Assembly (NCBI GenBank): GCA_947501115.1
Contig: CANMVX010000011.1
Location: 41,564-105,563 of the forward strand
DNA from: Haliscomenobacteraceae bacterium
GTDB taxonomy: Bacteria > Bacteroidota > Bacteroidia > Chitinophagales > Saprospiraceae
Direction: 5' to 3'
DNA length: 64,000 bases
In this document: positions 15,716 to 25,051 of the stretch, in pieces
Position numbering within the stretch: the stretch's first letter is position 1
How the letters are laid out: each line of letters opens with the position of its first letter
Program-made: the position numbers and the translations under genes
The notes under the pieces: generated by a model
Databases searched by the model: none
The model's input: only the letters and a program-made list of their open reading frames with translations
Told to the model about the DNA's origin: nothing

Positions 15716-18391
15716 ATGCGAAAAATCATCTTTTTTTCCCTGATGGCCCTGCTCATCTCTAATTGTGCACCTACACAGAAAAAGGGCTACCAACTTTCCT
15801 CAAAAGATCTCTCTGCTGTGGAAAAAAAATTGGATCATGCCGGGTTTATTCAGGATTTTGATGCTAAAGCACTGGTTCGCGGAGAAAGAATTTATAACGC
15901 CAATTGCATTAATTGCCATGGAAATGAAGAAAATGAGGGCTCAATTCCCTCCGCTTTGAAATTCTGGTCTGATCCTTTTAAAATGGGTAGCGATGCGTTT
16001 GCCATGTATCAGACGATCACTAAAGGGTACGGCAATATGCCCGCTCAGTTAATGCTTTCCCCTCAGGAAAAATATGATGTGATTCATTACATACAAAGTG
16101 AATTTGTTACAAAAAATAAAGCCGTTACCCTGCCGAAAGTTACGCCTGATTATCTGGCTTCCCTTCCCAAAGGTAAATCAAGAGGTCCTGTTTCAAAGCC
16201 CTACCAGCCCTGGGCTGACATGGATTATGGAAATTTTCTGATGAATACTTATGAATTGGTGGATGAAAAAACAGGAATTCCCCGATTTCACTCTCCGGGA
16301 CCTTCGCCTTATAAAGATGAAGATTATTCGAAAAATAATTTTGCATATAAGGGTATTGCCGTGCGATTGGACCAGGGACCTGGTGGTGTTTCAAAAGGTA
16401 CGAACTGGATGGTTTTTGATCATGACCTTTTGAGAGTGGCAGGTGCTTACATAGGGAAGGGATTTATAGATTGGGATGCTATTTTGCTCAATGATAAACA
16501 TGAAACCTATCCTCGGACTATTGGGAAATTACAGGTGGAAACCTCGGTCATTCCCGGCTGGGCTAATCCTGAAACAGGGAAATTTGATGACCCTCGTTTT
16601 GTAGCCAGGGATGGAAGAGCTTTCGGTCCTTTGCCAAAGGATTGGGCAAATTACAAAGGCCTATATCATTATGAAGATCAAGTAATTATTTCTTATTCTG
16701 TTGGTAAATCAGCTATTCTGGAGAAATTTGACTACGTTGATTCTTCCCATTTTTTAAGAACCTTAGATATTTCTCCCTCCACATCTATCTTAAAAATGTA
16801 TGTGGCAAACGTCCCGGCCAATGTGAGAATCATTGGGAAAGGTGCTAGTCTGGAAAAGGAAAATGGAAAGATATACGTGAAAATTTCCCCTGAAAAGACC
16901 GTAAATATATCCTTGCTCATTGGTAGTGAATCCTCAGCATCCGATGCATTAAATATCAGGGAACCAGAATCTTTATTAAAATATACCACAGGGAAGGGTC
17001 AACCGCATTTTCCCGAAAAATTGAAAACCTGGGTGCTTAAAGGAAAGGAAAATGGCGCTTTCGCAGTAGATGAATTGACGCCTCCATTTGAAAATCCCTG
17101 GAATTGTCGCATGAAATTGAGTGGCCTGGATTTTTATAACGATGCAAATCAAGCAGTGGCTTGTACTACCGACGGGGATGTCTGGCTTATCAAAGGTCTC
17201 CTTCACGCCGACGGGGAATTGACCTGGCAACGGATAGGTTCCGGGTTGTTTCAACCTTTAGGAATTAAGATAGTAAAGGAAAATATTTATGTCACCTGTA
17301 GGGATCAATTAGTGCTGCTTCGCGATCTCAACGGGGATATGGAAACGGATTTTTACGAAAGTTTTAATCACGATCATCAGGTTACAGATCATTTTCATGA
17401 ATTTGCCATGGGCTTGCAAACGGATAAAGAAGGGAATTTTTATTACGCAAAAAGTGGAAGACATGCTCGCGAAGCCCTCATTCCCCAACATGGTACTTTG
17501 TTGAAGGTAAGTGCAGATGGCTCCAAAACAGATATTATTGCTACTGGATTCAGAGCGGCGAATGGTGTTTGTATTAATCCTGACGGCAGCTTTATCGTAA
17601 CAGACCAGCAGGGGTACTGGAATCCTATGAATAGGATAAATTGGGTGAAAGGGCAAGGGAATTTTTACGGGAATATGTGGGGATTTAATCCTCCAAAGGA
17701 TTCGTCGAGAGCGGCAATGGAGCAGCCTTTGGTTTGGTTGGATATGAATTATGATCGTTCCCCTTCGGAAATGGTTTGGATAGAAAGTGAGAAATGGGGT
17801 GCCCTAAATGGCGGTCTGTTAAGTTTATCTTATGGATTTGGCAAAATTCAACTGGTTTTACACGAGTCTGTAAATGGTATGGAACAAGGAGCCGTCATTG
17901 ATCTTCCAGGTATTAAACTCCTGACGGGTGTTATGCGGGGACGATTCAATAATGAGGATGGTCAACTTTATGTTTGTGGAATGTCTGCCTGGGGTACCAA
18001 TCAAATGATGCGAGGTGGCGGTTTTTATAGAATTCGGTTTACCGGAAAAACGCTGTCTGTACCTACTAAGATGAATGTCCATGAAAAACATATTTCTCTT
18101 GATTTTGACGCTGCTTTAGATCCTGTTTCGGCCAGTGATTTATCAAATTATGATGTTCATACCTGGCAACTTTTAAGAAGTAAAAAATATGGTTCAGATC
18201 GGTTAAATCAAAAAACACTAAAAATTACAAAGGTTCAAGTGGAAGGTAAAAAGTTGATTTTACATATTGAAAACCTGGAGCCAGTGGATGTCATTACCAT
18301 TGATTACAAAGTAAGAAATACGAAAGGGGAGCTGTTGAATGGCTCTTTGCAGGGCACTATTCACGAACTTCGGCAATCATTGGGAACTTAA
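15716..18391 (+). CDS. Lipoprotein with cytochrome c domain and DUF6797-like propeller region
   Basis: An 891-residue lipoprotein (lipobox L-I-S-N-C near residue 17). Residues 50-125 form a c-type cytochrome domain with C64-I-N-C-H68 and the distal methionine in Y-G-N-M-P. Residues 150-420 match the DUF6797-like domain of Planctomycetes and Bacteroidota heme proteins. Residues 430-780 look like an NHL/PQQ-dependent sugar-dehydrogenase-type propeller (repeated D-G-D-V-W and N-G-V-C-I-N-P-D-G-S-F patterns), followed by a beta-sandwich end. An electron-transferring periplasmic oxidoreductase is likely. The open frame starts with TTG at 15710; the ATG two codons later is preferred. It overlaps the convergent dehydrogenase gene by 15 bases. 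Confidence 0.75.
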   Translation: MRKIIFFSLMALLISNCAPTQKKGYQLSSKDLSAVEKKLDHAGFIQDFDAKALVRGERIYNANCINCHGNEENEGSIPSALKFWSDPFKMGSDAFAMYQTITKGYGNMPAQLMLSPQEKYDVIHYIQSEFVTKNKAVTLPKVTPDYLASLPKGKSRGPVSKPYQPWADMDYGNFLMNTYELVDEKTGIPRFHSPGPSPYKDEDYSKNNFAYKGIAVRLDQGPGGVSKGTNWMVFDHDLLRVAGAYIGKGFIDWDAILLNDKHETYPRTIGKLQVETSVIPGWANPETGKFDDPRFVARDGRAFGPLPKDWANYKGLYHYEDQVIISYSVGKSAILEKFDYVDSSHFLRTLDISPSTSILKMYVANVPANVRIIGKGASLEKENGKIYVKISPEKTVNISLLIGSESSASDALNIREPESLLKYTTGKGQPHFPEKLKTWVLKGKENGAFAVDELTPPFENPWNCRMKLSGLDFYNDANQAVACTTDGDVWLIKGLLHADGELTWQRIGSGLFQPLGIKIVKENIYVTCRDQLVLLRDLNGDMETDFYESFNHDHQVTDHFHEFAMGLQTDKEGNFYYAKSGRHAREALIPQHGTLLKVSADGSKTDIIATGFRAANGVCINPDGSFIVTDQQGYWNPMNRINWVKGQGNFYGNMWGFNPPKDSSRAAMEQPLVWLDMNYDRSPSEMVWIESEKWGALNGGLLSLSYGFGKIQLVLHESVNGMEQGAVIDLPGIKLLTGVMRGRFNNEDGQLYVCGMSAWGTNQMMRGGGFYRIRFTGKTLSVPTKMNVHEKHISLDFDAALDPVSASDLSNYDVHTWQLLRSKKYGSDRLNQKTLKITKVQVEGKKLILHIENLEPVDVITIDYKVRNTKGELLNGSLQGTIHELRQSLGT

Positions 18392-19378
18392 CCGAACAGG
18401 TCTGTTTTCTAATCGGGATTTTTCGGCAGCAATAGCTATTTCCATAGCTTTAAGTCCATCCATTCCGGTGACAGGCATAGGAATGTGATGCACCAGGGCA
18501 TGAAAAAATGCTTTTAACTCCAGCAGGTATGAGCTCGTGTATCGATCCATAAAAAAATCTTGATTTCTGGAAAGGTGAACACCTTGAGCATCCAGATACT
18601 GATTGGTTGTTTTTAAAGGATTCTCTGTTTTTATCATTCCTTTGGTACCAAATACCTCTAATCGCTGATCATAACCATAGTTGGTAGCCCGACAGTTCTC
18701 TATCATTGCCGTCACCCCATTTTCAAAGGTCAACCATACATAACCGGTATCTATGTCTCCAATGCGGCCAATTTCCGGATAATTTCTGCTGGATCCTTTC
18801 GCAAACACTTCCATCACTTCTGATCCGATAAGATGACGTGCCATGTCAAAATCATGGATGGTCATATCTAAAAATAAACCACCAGAAGATTGGAGATAAT
18901 GTAAAGGAGGAGGAGCGGGGTCCCGGCTTATGATATGGACAGCGTTCAGGTCTCCTAATTTTCCTGAATTGATAAATTCTTTGACTTCATTAAAATGAGG
19001 GTCGAAACGCTGATTAAATGCCAACATAAACGGAACCTTATGTTGTTCGATGATGTCCAATGCCTCTTTTACTTTTTCAAGATGAAGATCCAAAGGTTTT
19101 TCGCAAAAAATAGCTTTTCCCTCCTTTGCCGCAGCGATGGCATAATCGGCGTGAAATGGCGTAGAAGAGGAAATAATTACGGCATCAATGTCTGGATTTT
19201 TAATAACAAGGTCTGCATCATCGGTGATTATTGGCACGCCCCATTTTTCAGCAAATTGCTGGCCTTCCTTACCCGGATTCATTACTGCAAGTACTTCTAC
19301 ACCTGATAATTGAGTACATAAGTTTTCAAGATGAATGCGCCCCATCCTGCCAATTCCAATAATGCCCGTTTTTATCAT
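18377..19378 (-). CDS. Gfo/Idh/MocA dehydrogenase, inositol 2-dehydrogenase-like
   Basis: A 333-residue NAD-dependent dehydrogenase. G-I-I-G-I-G-R-M-G is the Rossmann motif, C-E-K-P-L carries the conserved catalytic-site lysine, and the C-terminal half has G-G-L-F-L-D-M-T-I-H-D-F-D-M-A-R, with the aspartate and histidine typical of myo-inositol 2-dehydrogenase (IolG). The likely reaction is oxidation of an inositol or related cyclitol to its ketone in the cytoplasm, but no other inositol genes are nearby. The open frame extends to 19393; the ATG at 19378 is chosen because an A-rich AAGGA-like site precedes it. Convergent with the DUF6797-like gene and divergent from module A. Confidence 0.85.
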   Translation of the reverse strand: MIKTGIIGIGRMGRIHLENLCTQLSGVEVLAVMNPGKEGQQFAEKWGVPIITDDADLVIKNPDIDAVIISSSTPFHADYAIAAAKEGKAIFCEKPLDLHLEKVKEALDIIEQHKVPFMLAFNQRFDPHFNEVKEFINSGKLGDLNAVHIISRDPAPPPLHYLQSSGGLFLDMTIHDFDMARHLIGSEVMEVFAKGSSRNYPEIGRIGDIDTGYVWLTFENGVTAMIENCRATNYGYDQRLEVFGTKGMIKTENPLKTTNQYLDAQGVHLSRNQDFFMDRYTSSYLLELKAFFHALVHHIPMPVTGMDGLKAMEIAIAAEKSRLENRPVRLSSQ

Positions 19379-19453
19379 TTTCCTTTTTAACAATGATAAT
19401 AAAAAGAATGGATAAATAAAAATGTGTTATTTTAAAGGTAAATTATTGCGGCT

Positions 19454-22309
19454 ATGTTTATGCGCTATGCTTATTTATCAGGATTTACGCTCTGTATGTT
19501 GCTCCTCTATTGGGGGTGCCGAAGTATTGAAAACAGGATGCCCGCTACGGTAGATTTTAATTATCATATCCGACCCATTTTAGTTCAAAAATGTTATTTA
19601 TGTCATGGTCCTGATGCCAGTAGCCGTCAAGCAAATTTAAGATTAGATACCTATGAAGGTGCAACCGCCCTCCTGAAGTCGGGAAACAGAGCCATTGACA
19701 TGAAACATACAGAAAAAAGTATGGTGCTTTTCAGGATAAATCATACAGATCCTGATATGATTATGCCCACGCCTGATTCGAAATTGGTATTGACCGAAAA
19801 GGAAAAAGAATTATTAGAAAAATGGATTCAACAGGGTGCTGCGTGGAAACCTCATTGGGCCTTTATTTCTCCAGAAAAACAAAATACACCCGATAAAAAT
19901 AAAAATCCCATAGATTATTTCATAGACAGGGAGATGAAAAATCAGGGGCTTACTCCAGTAGAGGAAGCATCAAAAAATAGTCTCATTCGCAGGGTATCTT
20001 TCCTTCTTACAGGATTACCGCCATCACCTTCGGAAGTACAATCCTTTTTAAATGATTCATCTTCAGATGCCTATCCTAAAATGGTGGATAAATATCTGAA
20101 CTCGCCTCATTTTGGGGAACGATGGGCACGACATTGGATGGATCTGGTTCGTTTTGCCGAAACAAAAGGGCATGAATTTGATTATGCCATTCCTGGCGCA
20201 TGGAGATATCGTGATTACCTGATTCGCGCATTTAATGGAGATGTTCCTTATAATCAGCTCGTTAAAGAACATCTGGCAGGAGATCTTTTGCCACAACCAA
20301 GGATTAATAAGGTAGAAAAAATCAATGAATCCCAATTGGGAACCTTATTTTTCGCCTTTCCGGAAGGGACGCATAGCCCTGTTGATATCCGTAAAGACGA
20401 GGCAGACAGAATCGATAATCTGATCGATGTCACAGGAAAAACATTCTTGGGTTTAACGGTTTCATGTGCAAAATGCCATGATCATAAATTTGACCCCATT
20501 TCCACTAAAGATTATTATGCCCTTTATGGTGTTATGGAAGGAACCAGGTTCTCTCCGGCTTCACCTCATATTTATGAAACCAAAAAGAGATTTGAGACCT
20601 TAAAGGGTGTGCAGGATTCGATAAAGGATTTGGTGCTTTTGAACTGGATGGATCAATTTTCCAAAAATATGGTGATGTCCAATACCGATTCTGTCCTTGG
20701 AAATTTCACAGGTTCAGATTTGAATCGTTGGAAATCTGATGGTCTTGCTTTCACCGATGAAACCACGCTGGGAGACCCCATTTTTAATAAAAAAGCAAAC
20801 CTGGTCGGATTTGAAGCGGGAAAGGCATCCAGTAAAAGATTGGCAAAGGGTGTTTTTGGTGCATTGAGGTCACCTGATTTCATTATCGATAAAAATAATA
20901 TTGGCGTTTATGCTTCAGGAAATAAAGGGACCATTCGTATTATTATTGACAATTTTCAATTGATAAGTTATCCTATCTACGGGGGCTTGACCAAACATGT
21001 GGATAATGAAAAAATGGAGAAATACTTATTTGATGTAAGCCAGTGGAAAGGACATAAAGCCTATGTAGAGATACTTCCGGGGAAATATGATAATCATTTA
21101 TTTAAAATGCCGAAAGATGCCTTTGTAGAGGTAAAATATGTTATTTCTTTTAATGACAAATGGTTTGAACCGCCGCTTATTTCAGCAAAATGGAACCCAC
21201 AGAAATCTCTGGATAGCAAAAAAATAAAAGTGTATCTGGAAAAAAAGGAGAGATATCAATCTTACTTTCCCGATTCCACCGAATTCATTAGCAGTATTAA
21301 CGATGGATTTGGGAAAAATAGTCCCGTTTTTATTCGGGGAAATCATAATGAGTTATCAAAAGAAAAGGTTCCCCGTTCCTTTTTGTCCGCTTTATCAACT
21401 GGTAAATTTAATTTGAATGTTTCTGGAAGTGGTCGATTAGCTCTGGCAGAGGCGATTACCAATAAGGATAATCCATTGACTTACCGGGTTTTTGTAAACA
21501 GGGTTTGGCATCATTTATTTGGAAAAGGAATCGTCGAAACCGTTGATAATTTCGGATTGCAAGGGAAATTACCTACTCATCCGGAATTGCTTGATTATCT
21601 GGCTCTTTCTTTTGTGAAAGAGGGATATTCTATGAAAAAATTGATACGACAAATAGTTCTTTCCGAGACATTCAAAAGAACAACGAAAGGGAAGGAATCT
21701 TCGGTAAAAAAAGATCCGTTAAATCATTATTTATCCTTTTATCCCCTTCGAAGATTGGAAGCGGAGTCCTTACGTGATGCCATCTTGTCGGTATCAGGTA
21801 ATCTGGATTCGACCTTATTTGGCGAATCTGTTCCTGTACATATTACTTCGTTCATGAATGGTAGAGGAAAACCTGGCAGATCAGGACATATAGACGGGGA
21901 GGGAAGGCGAAGTATATATGTGGAAATGAGAAGAAATTTCCCGGATCCATTTATGTCCGCTTTCGACAGGCCCATTCCTTTTACAACTTTTGGAAAACGA
22001 ACGGTTACCAATGTTCCAGCACAGGCGCTTATTTTAATGAATGATCCTTTTATACATAATCAGGCGGCTGTTATGGTAAAAAAGATGAATGAAAAAGGTG
22101 TTTCAGGATTTACAGCACGAATTCAATGGATTTACCAACGGGCTTTTTCCAGGAATCCTAGCGAAGAAGAAATAATAAGTGCCCGCTCGTTTTATGAATC
22201 CTTAAAAAAGAAACATCAGGGAAAGGATAAAAAACTGCTGGATGAAATGATTTGGAAAGATTTTATTCATACCCATTTTAATTTAAAAGAATTTATTTAT
22301 CTCATTTGA
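19454..22309 (+). CDS. PSCyt1/DUF1549/DUF1553 cytochrome protein, module A
   Basis: A 951-residue protein in the layout best known from Planctomycetes: a signal or lipid anchor (G-C near residue 22), a PSCyt1 cytochrome motif C47-Y-L-C-H51 in R-P-I-L-V-Q-K-C-Y-L-C-H-G-P-D, DUF1549 (PSCyt2, about residues 155-360) with C338-A-K-C-H342 and D-H-K-F-D-P-I, and DUF1553 (PSD1, about residues 640-930) with F-V-N-R-V-W-H-H-L-F-G-K-G and F-D-R-P. Two heme sites suggest electron transfer in the periplasm. The biochemical role is not established. The next gene starts 1 base after its stop and encodes the DUF1501 partner, as in Planctomycetes. Paralogous to 46790-50155. Confidence 0.9.
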   Translation: MFMRYAYLSGFTLCMLLLYWGCRSIENRMPATVDFNYHIRPILVQKCYLCHGPDASSRQANLRLDTYEGATALLKSGNRAIDMKHTEKSMVLFRINHTDPDMIMPTPDSKLVLTEKEKELLEKWIQQGAAWKPHWAFISPEKQNTPDKNKNPIDYFIDREMKNQGLTPVEEASKNSLIRRVSFLLTGLPPSPSEVQSFLNDSSSDAYPKMVDKYLNSPHFGERWARHWMDLVRFAETKGHEFDYAIPGAWRYRDYLIRAFNGDVPYNQLVKEHLAGDLLPQPRINKVEKINESQLGTLFFAFPEGTHSPVDIRKDEADRIDNLIDVTGKTFLGLTVSCAKCHDHKFDPISTKDYYALYGVMEGTRFSPASPHIYETKKRFETLKGVQDSIKDLVLLNWMDQFSKNMVMSNTDSVLGNFTGSDLNRWKSDGLAFTDETTLGDPIFNKKANLVGFEAGKASSKRLAKGVFGALRSPDFIIDKNNIGVYASGNKGTIRIIIDNFQLISYPIYGGLTKHVDNEKMEKYLFDVSQWKGHKAYVEILPGKYDNHLFKMPKDAFVEVKYVISFNDKWFEPPLISAKWNPQKSLDSKKIKVYLEKKERYQSYFPDSTEFISSINDGFGKNSPVFIRGNHNELSKEKVPRSFLSALSTGKFNLNVSGSGRLALAEAITNKDNPLTYRVFVNRVWHHLFGKGIVETVDNFGLQGKLPTHPELLDYLALSFVKEGYSMKKLIRQIVLSETFKRTTKGKESSVKKDPLNHYLSFYPLRRLEAESLRDAILSVSGNLDSTLFGESVPVHITSFMNGRGKPGRSGHIDGEGRRSIYVEMRRNFPDPFMSAFDRPIPFTTFGKRTVTNVPAQALILMNDPFIHNQAAVMVKKMNEKGVSGFTARIQWIYQRAFSRNPSEEEIISARSFYESLKKKHQGKDKKLLDEMIWKDFIHTHFNLKEFIYLI

Positions 22310-22310
22310 T

Positions 22311-23771
22311 ATGTCCCATAGCCATCCACCTTTTTACAGGCCTGTTTCCAGAAGGGAAATGCTGCAAATTTGCAAATGCGGATTTGGTTCCATCGCTTTA
22401 TCCAGTCTTTTCGGCTCCTATCTTTCTTCCTGCACAACCTCGGGAAATGATAAGAATGCTGCCGCTGGATATGGTGCTTTGCAGGCTATTCCCCCTCATT
22501 TTTTGCCAAAAGCAAAGCATATCATTTTCCTTTATATGGATGGCGGTGTCTCTCAGGTCGATTCTTTTGACCCCAAACCAAGGTTGGATAAAGAAAATGG
22601 TGAGGATCCGTTTCGTAAATTTAAGGTGGATAATACGCAGTTCGGAGAGGTAGGTAAAATATTGAAAAGTCCCTGGAATTTTAAACAATATGGTCAATCT
22701 GGTATCCCTGTGAGTGACCTATTTCCACATATTGCAACCTGTGTGGATGATCTGGCAGTGGTAAGGTCTATGGTTTCAAATTTTCCGGAACACACCAATG
22801 CCAATTATTTTCTTCATACCGGAAGTGGATTGCAAGGTAGGCCAAGTATGGGCGCCTGGATAAATTATGGGTTGGGAAGTGAAAATAGTAATCTGCCAGG
22901 TTATGTGGTCCTTGACGGTGGATTGATTCCGCCGGGAGGTTTGGATAATTTTAAAAATGGCTTTTTGCCTGCCACTTTTCAAGCCTCTTTGTTAAAAGCG
23001 GGAGCGCAGCCTATGGCTAATATTAATCCTTTGGATTCCATTTCAGGGCTTCAGGAAGAGAAAATATCTTTTCTAAATGAAAGGGATCAAGTATTAATGG
23101 CTGGTCAGGATGCGGACGACATTGAAGCGGCTATTAAAAATTATGAGCTCGCCTATAAGATGCAATCATCAGTTCCTGAACTGACAGAATTTACATCGGA
23201 ATCGGCGGCCACAAAAGAATTGTATGGCTTGAATTCTCCAGATCCAAATACCAGAAATTATGGGGCGCAATGTTTGTTAGCCAGACGTTTGGTAGAAAGA
23301 GGGGTTCGTTTTATAGAGCTTACCTGTCCCTCCATTGGTGGACTCGATCGCTGGGATCAGCATGCTAATTTAAAAATGGGACATGAACTTAATGCCCATG
23401 CGGTGGATCAACCTATTGCAGGTCTTCTTAAAGATTTAAAAGTGAGAGGTTTACTAGACGAAACCTTGGTGGTTTGGACAGGGGAATTCGGTAGAACTCC
23501 TTTTGCGCAAGGAAATGATGGCAGAGATCACAATCCTTCCGCTTTTAGTATGTGGATGGCAGGCGGTGGGGTCAAAGGCGGAACTATTTTCGGCAAAACA
23601 GATGAATATGGCTATAGGGTGGTTGAAAATCCAGTAACTATCCATGACCTTCATGCTACAATGTTGCATCTACTCGGGATGGATCATAAGCAATTAACCT
23701 TTGGTTTTGGTGGTAGGGACTTTAGGTTAACTGATGTGCATGGTAATATTGTAACTGATATATTAGCTTGA
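22311..23771 (+). CDS. DUF1501 protein, module A
   Basis: A 486-residue protein with a Tat-like signal (S-R-R-E-M-L-Q-I near residue 13, then a hydrophobic stretch ending at S-S-C), so it is probably exported folded. The body matches DUF1501, a member of the alkaline phosphatase/sulfatase superfamily: I-I-F-L-Y-M-D-G-G-V-S-Q-V-D, then H-T-N-A-N-Y-F-L-H-T-G and W-T-G-E-F-G-R-T-P with G-R-D-H-N-P. The D, H and E positions could bind metal. It follows the DUF1553 gene with a 1-base gap, and the pair is co-translated. Enzymatic activity has not been shown for the family. Paralogous to 45373-46773. Confidence 0.9.
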   Translation: MSHSHPPFYRPVSRREMLQICKCGFGSIALSSLFGSYLSSCTTSGNDKNAAAGYGALQAIPPHFLPKAKHIIFLYMDGGVSQVDSFDPKPRLDKENGEDPFRKFKVDNTQFGEVGKILKSPWNFKQYGQSGIPVSDLFPHIATCVDDLAVVRSMVSNFPEHTNANYFLHTGSGLQGRPSMGAWINYGLGSENSNLPGYVVLDGGLIPPGGLDNFKNGFLPATFQASLLKAGAQPMANINPLDSISGLQEEKISFLNERDQVLMAGQDADDIEAAIKNYELAYKMQSSVPELTEFTSESAATKELYGLNSPDPNTRNYGAQCLLARRLVERGVRFIELTCPSIGGLDRWDQHANLKMGHELNAHAVDQPIAGLLKDLKVRGLLDETLVVWTGEFGRTPFAQGNDGRDHNPSAFSMWMAGGGVKGGTIFGKTDEYGYRVVENPVTIHDLHATMLHLLGMDHKQLTFGFGGRDFRLTDVHGNIVTDILA

Positions 23772-23793
23772 TTCATTTTTTAAAATAGATTAG

Positions 23794-25005
23794 ATGGCAG
23801 TGTTGGAATTACTTGGAAAATCTCACCTCTTATGGGTTCATCTTCCCATAGGGTTTATTTTTCTTGCCCTGGTTCTGACCCTGCTTAAATGGAAAAAACC
23901 GGAGGATCCCTATCTTATCCTATTGCCTTTAATCTGGCGCTTAGCAACTTTAGCTGCTATGTTTTCAGTGTTTTCAGGTCTATTACTAAGTGAAAATCAA
24001 GAGGGGACAAATCTATTTTTCCATCAATATGCCGGTATTTTCCTGACAATGGGTCTTATCACTTATTTGATATTTAATAAAAATTTCATTCTTATTTTTA
24101 TTAGTATTTTATTTGTCATAACCATTCATCTGGGGGCTTCCCTCACTCACGGGGAAGATTATCTTTTTATAGAGAAGAGGAAAGTCATTACCCAATTAAA
24201 TGAGGTTGAATTATATGAGGATGCCATTGTTCCTATTTTTAAAGCAAAATGTTTCAGTTGCCATAAACCGGGCAAAAGTAAAGGCGATTTAGATTTGACT
24301 AATTATGAAAAAATGGGAGATAAGGAGGAATTGGTTAGGAGGACTCATCTACCTAAAAGCCATAAGGAGTTTATGCCTTCGAATGGTAAAGCCCCGCTTT
24401 CAAAGGAACAGATGGCTATTCTTTCCTATTGGGTAGAAATAGGAGCCCCGAAAACGAAACGATTGGCGCAGCTCCAGTTAGATGCAAAAAGGAAATCTCT
24501 GTTTGAATCCTTTTTTAAATTGAATGAAAATCCCTTGCTTTCTTTGAATGTTAAGCCTGCCAAATACGATCATTTAGCAAAAAATGGATTTCTAATTCAG
24601 CCGATTTATCGACAAAGTGCCTTACTTGAAGTAAAATATACAGGAAAAGGGAAACCTGATCTAAAGCTTCTGCAAGAAATAAAAAAACAGGTGGTTTGGC
24701 TCGATTTGTCCAATACCGGGTTGCGCAATGAAGATTTAAAAATAGTGGGACAATTAGAAAATTTATTTAAATTGAACTTAAGTAAAAATGATATTTCTAA
24801 TCAGGGAATTTTGGCTTTAGTGGGATTAAAAAATCTGACCGAAATAAATCTTTATGAGACAAATGTCAATACTGCTGCCCTGAATCATTTACTAAAGCTA
24901 CCAAAAATACAGAGGATTTATGTTTGGGAAACAAAGTTGCCACCTAACTATTTAGATTCAATAGCCAAAATTAATCCAACTATTTCGTTGATTTATGAAA
25001 GATAA
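23794..25005 (+). CDS. Membrane protein with cytochrome motif and leucine-rich repeats, module A
   Basis: A 403-residue three-part protein. Residues 1-125 are four membrane helices with W-V-H-L-P-I-G-F near the start and H-L-G-A-S-L-T-H-G-E-D-Y-L at the end of helix 4 (DUF2231-like histidines). Residues 140-225 hold a PSCyt1-type cytochrome motif C153-F-S-C-H157 with F-M-P-S as likely distal methionine. Residues 290-400 are leucine-rich repeats (L-V-G-L-K-N-L-T-E-I-N-L-Y pattern). The order suggests a membrane heme anchor carrying electrons, with an LRR for protein contact. It ends module A. Paralogous to 43803-45305, which is longer. Confidence 0.85.
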   Translation: MAVLELLGKSHLLWVHLPIGFIFLALVLTLLKWKKPEDPYLILLPLIWRLATLAAMFSVFSGLLLSENQEGTNLFFHQYAGIFLTMGLITYLIFNKNFILIFISILFVITIHLGASLTHGEDYLFIEKRKVITQLNEVELYEDAIVPIFKAKCFSCHKPGKSKGDLDLTNYEKMGDKEELVRRTHLPKSHKEFMPSNGKAPLSKEQMAILSYWVEIGAPKTKRLAQLQLDAKRKSLFESFFKLNENPLLSLNVKPAKYDHLAKNGFLIQPIYRQSALLEVKYTGKGKPDLKLLQEIKKQVVWLDLSNTGLRNEDLKIVGQLENLFKLNLSKNDISNQGILALVGLKNLTEINLYETNVNTAALNHLLKLPKIQRIYVWETKLPPNYLDSIAKINPTISLIYER

Positions 25006-25051
25006 CCTCATTCAATTGACTTAATAACTTTATCTTTATAAAAAATGATAG

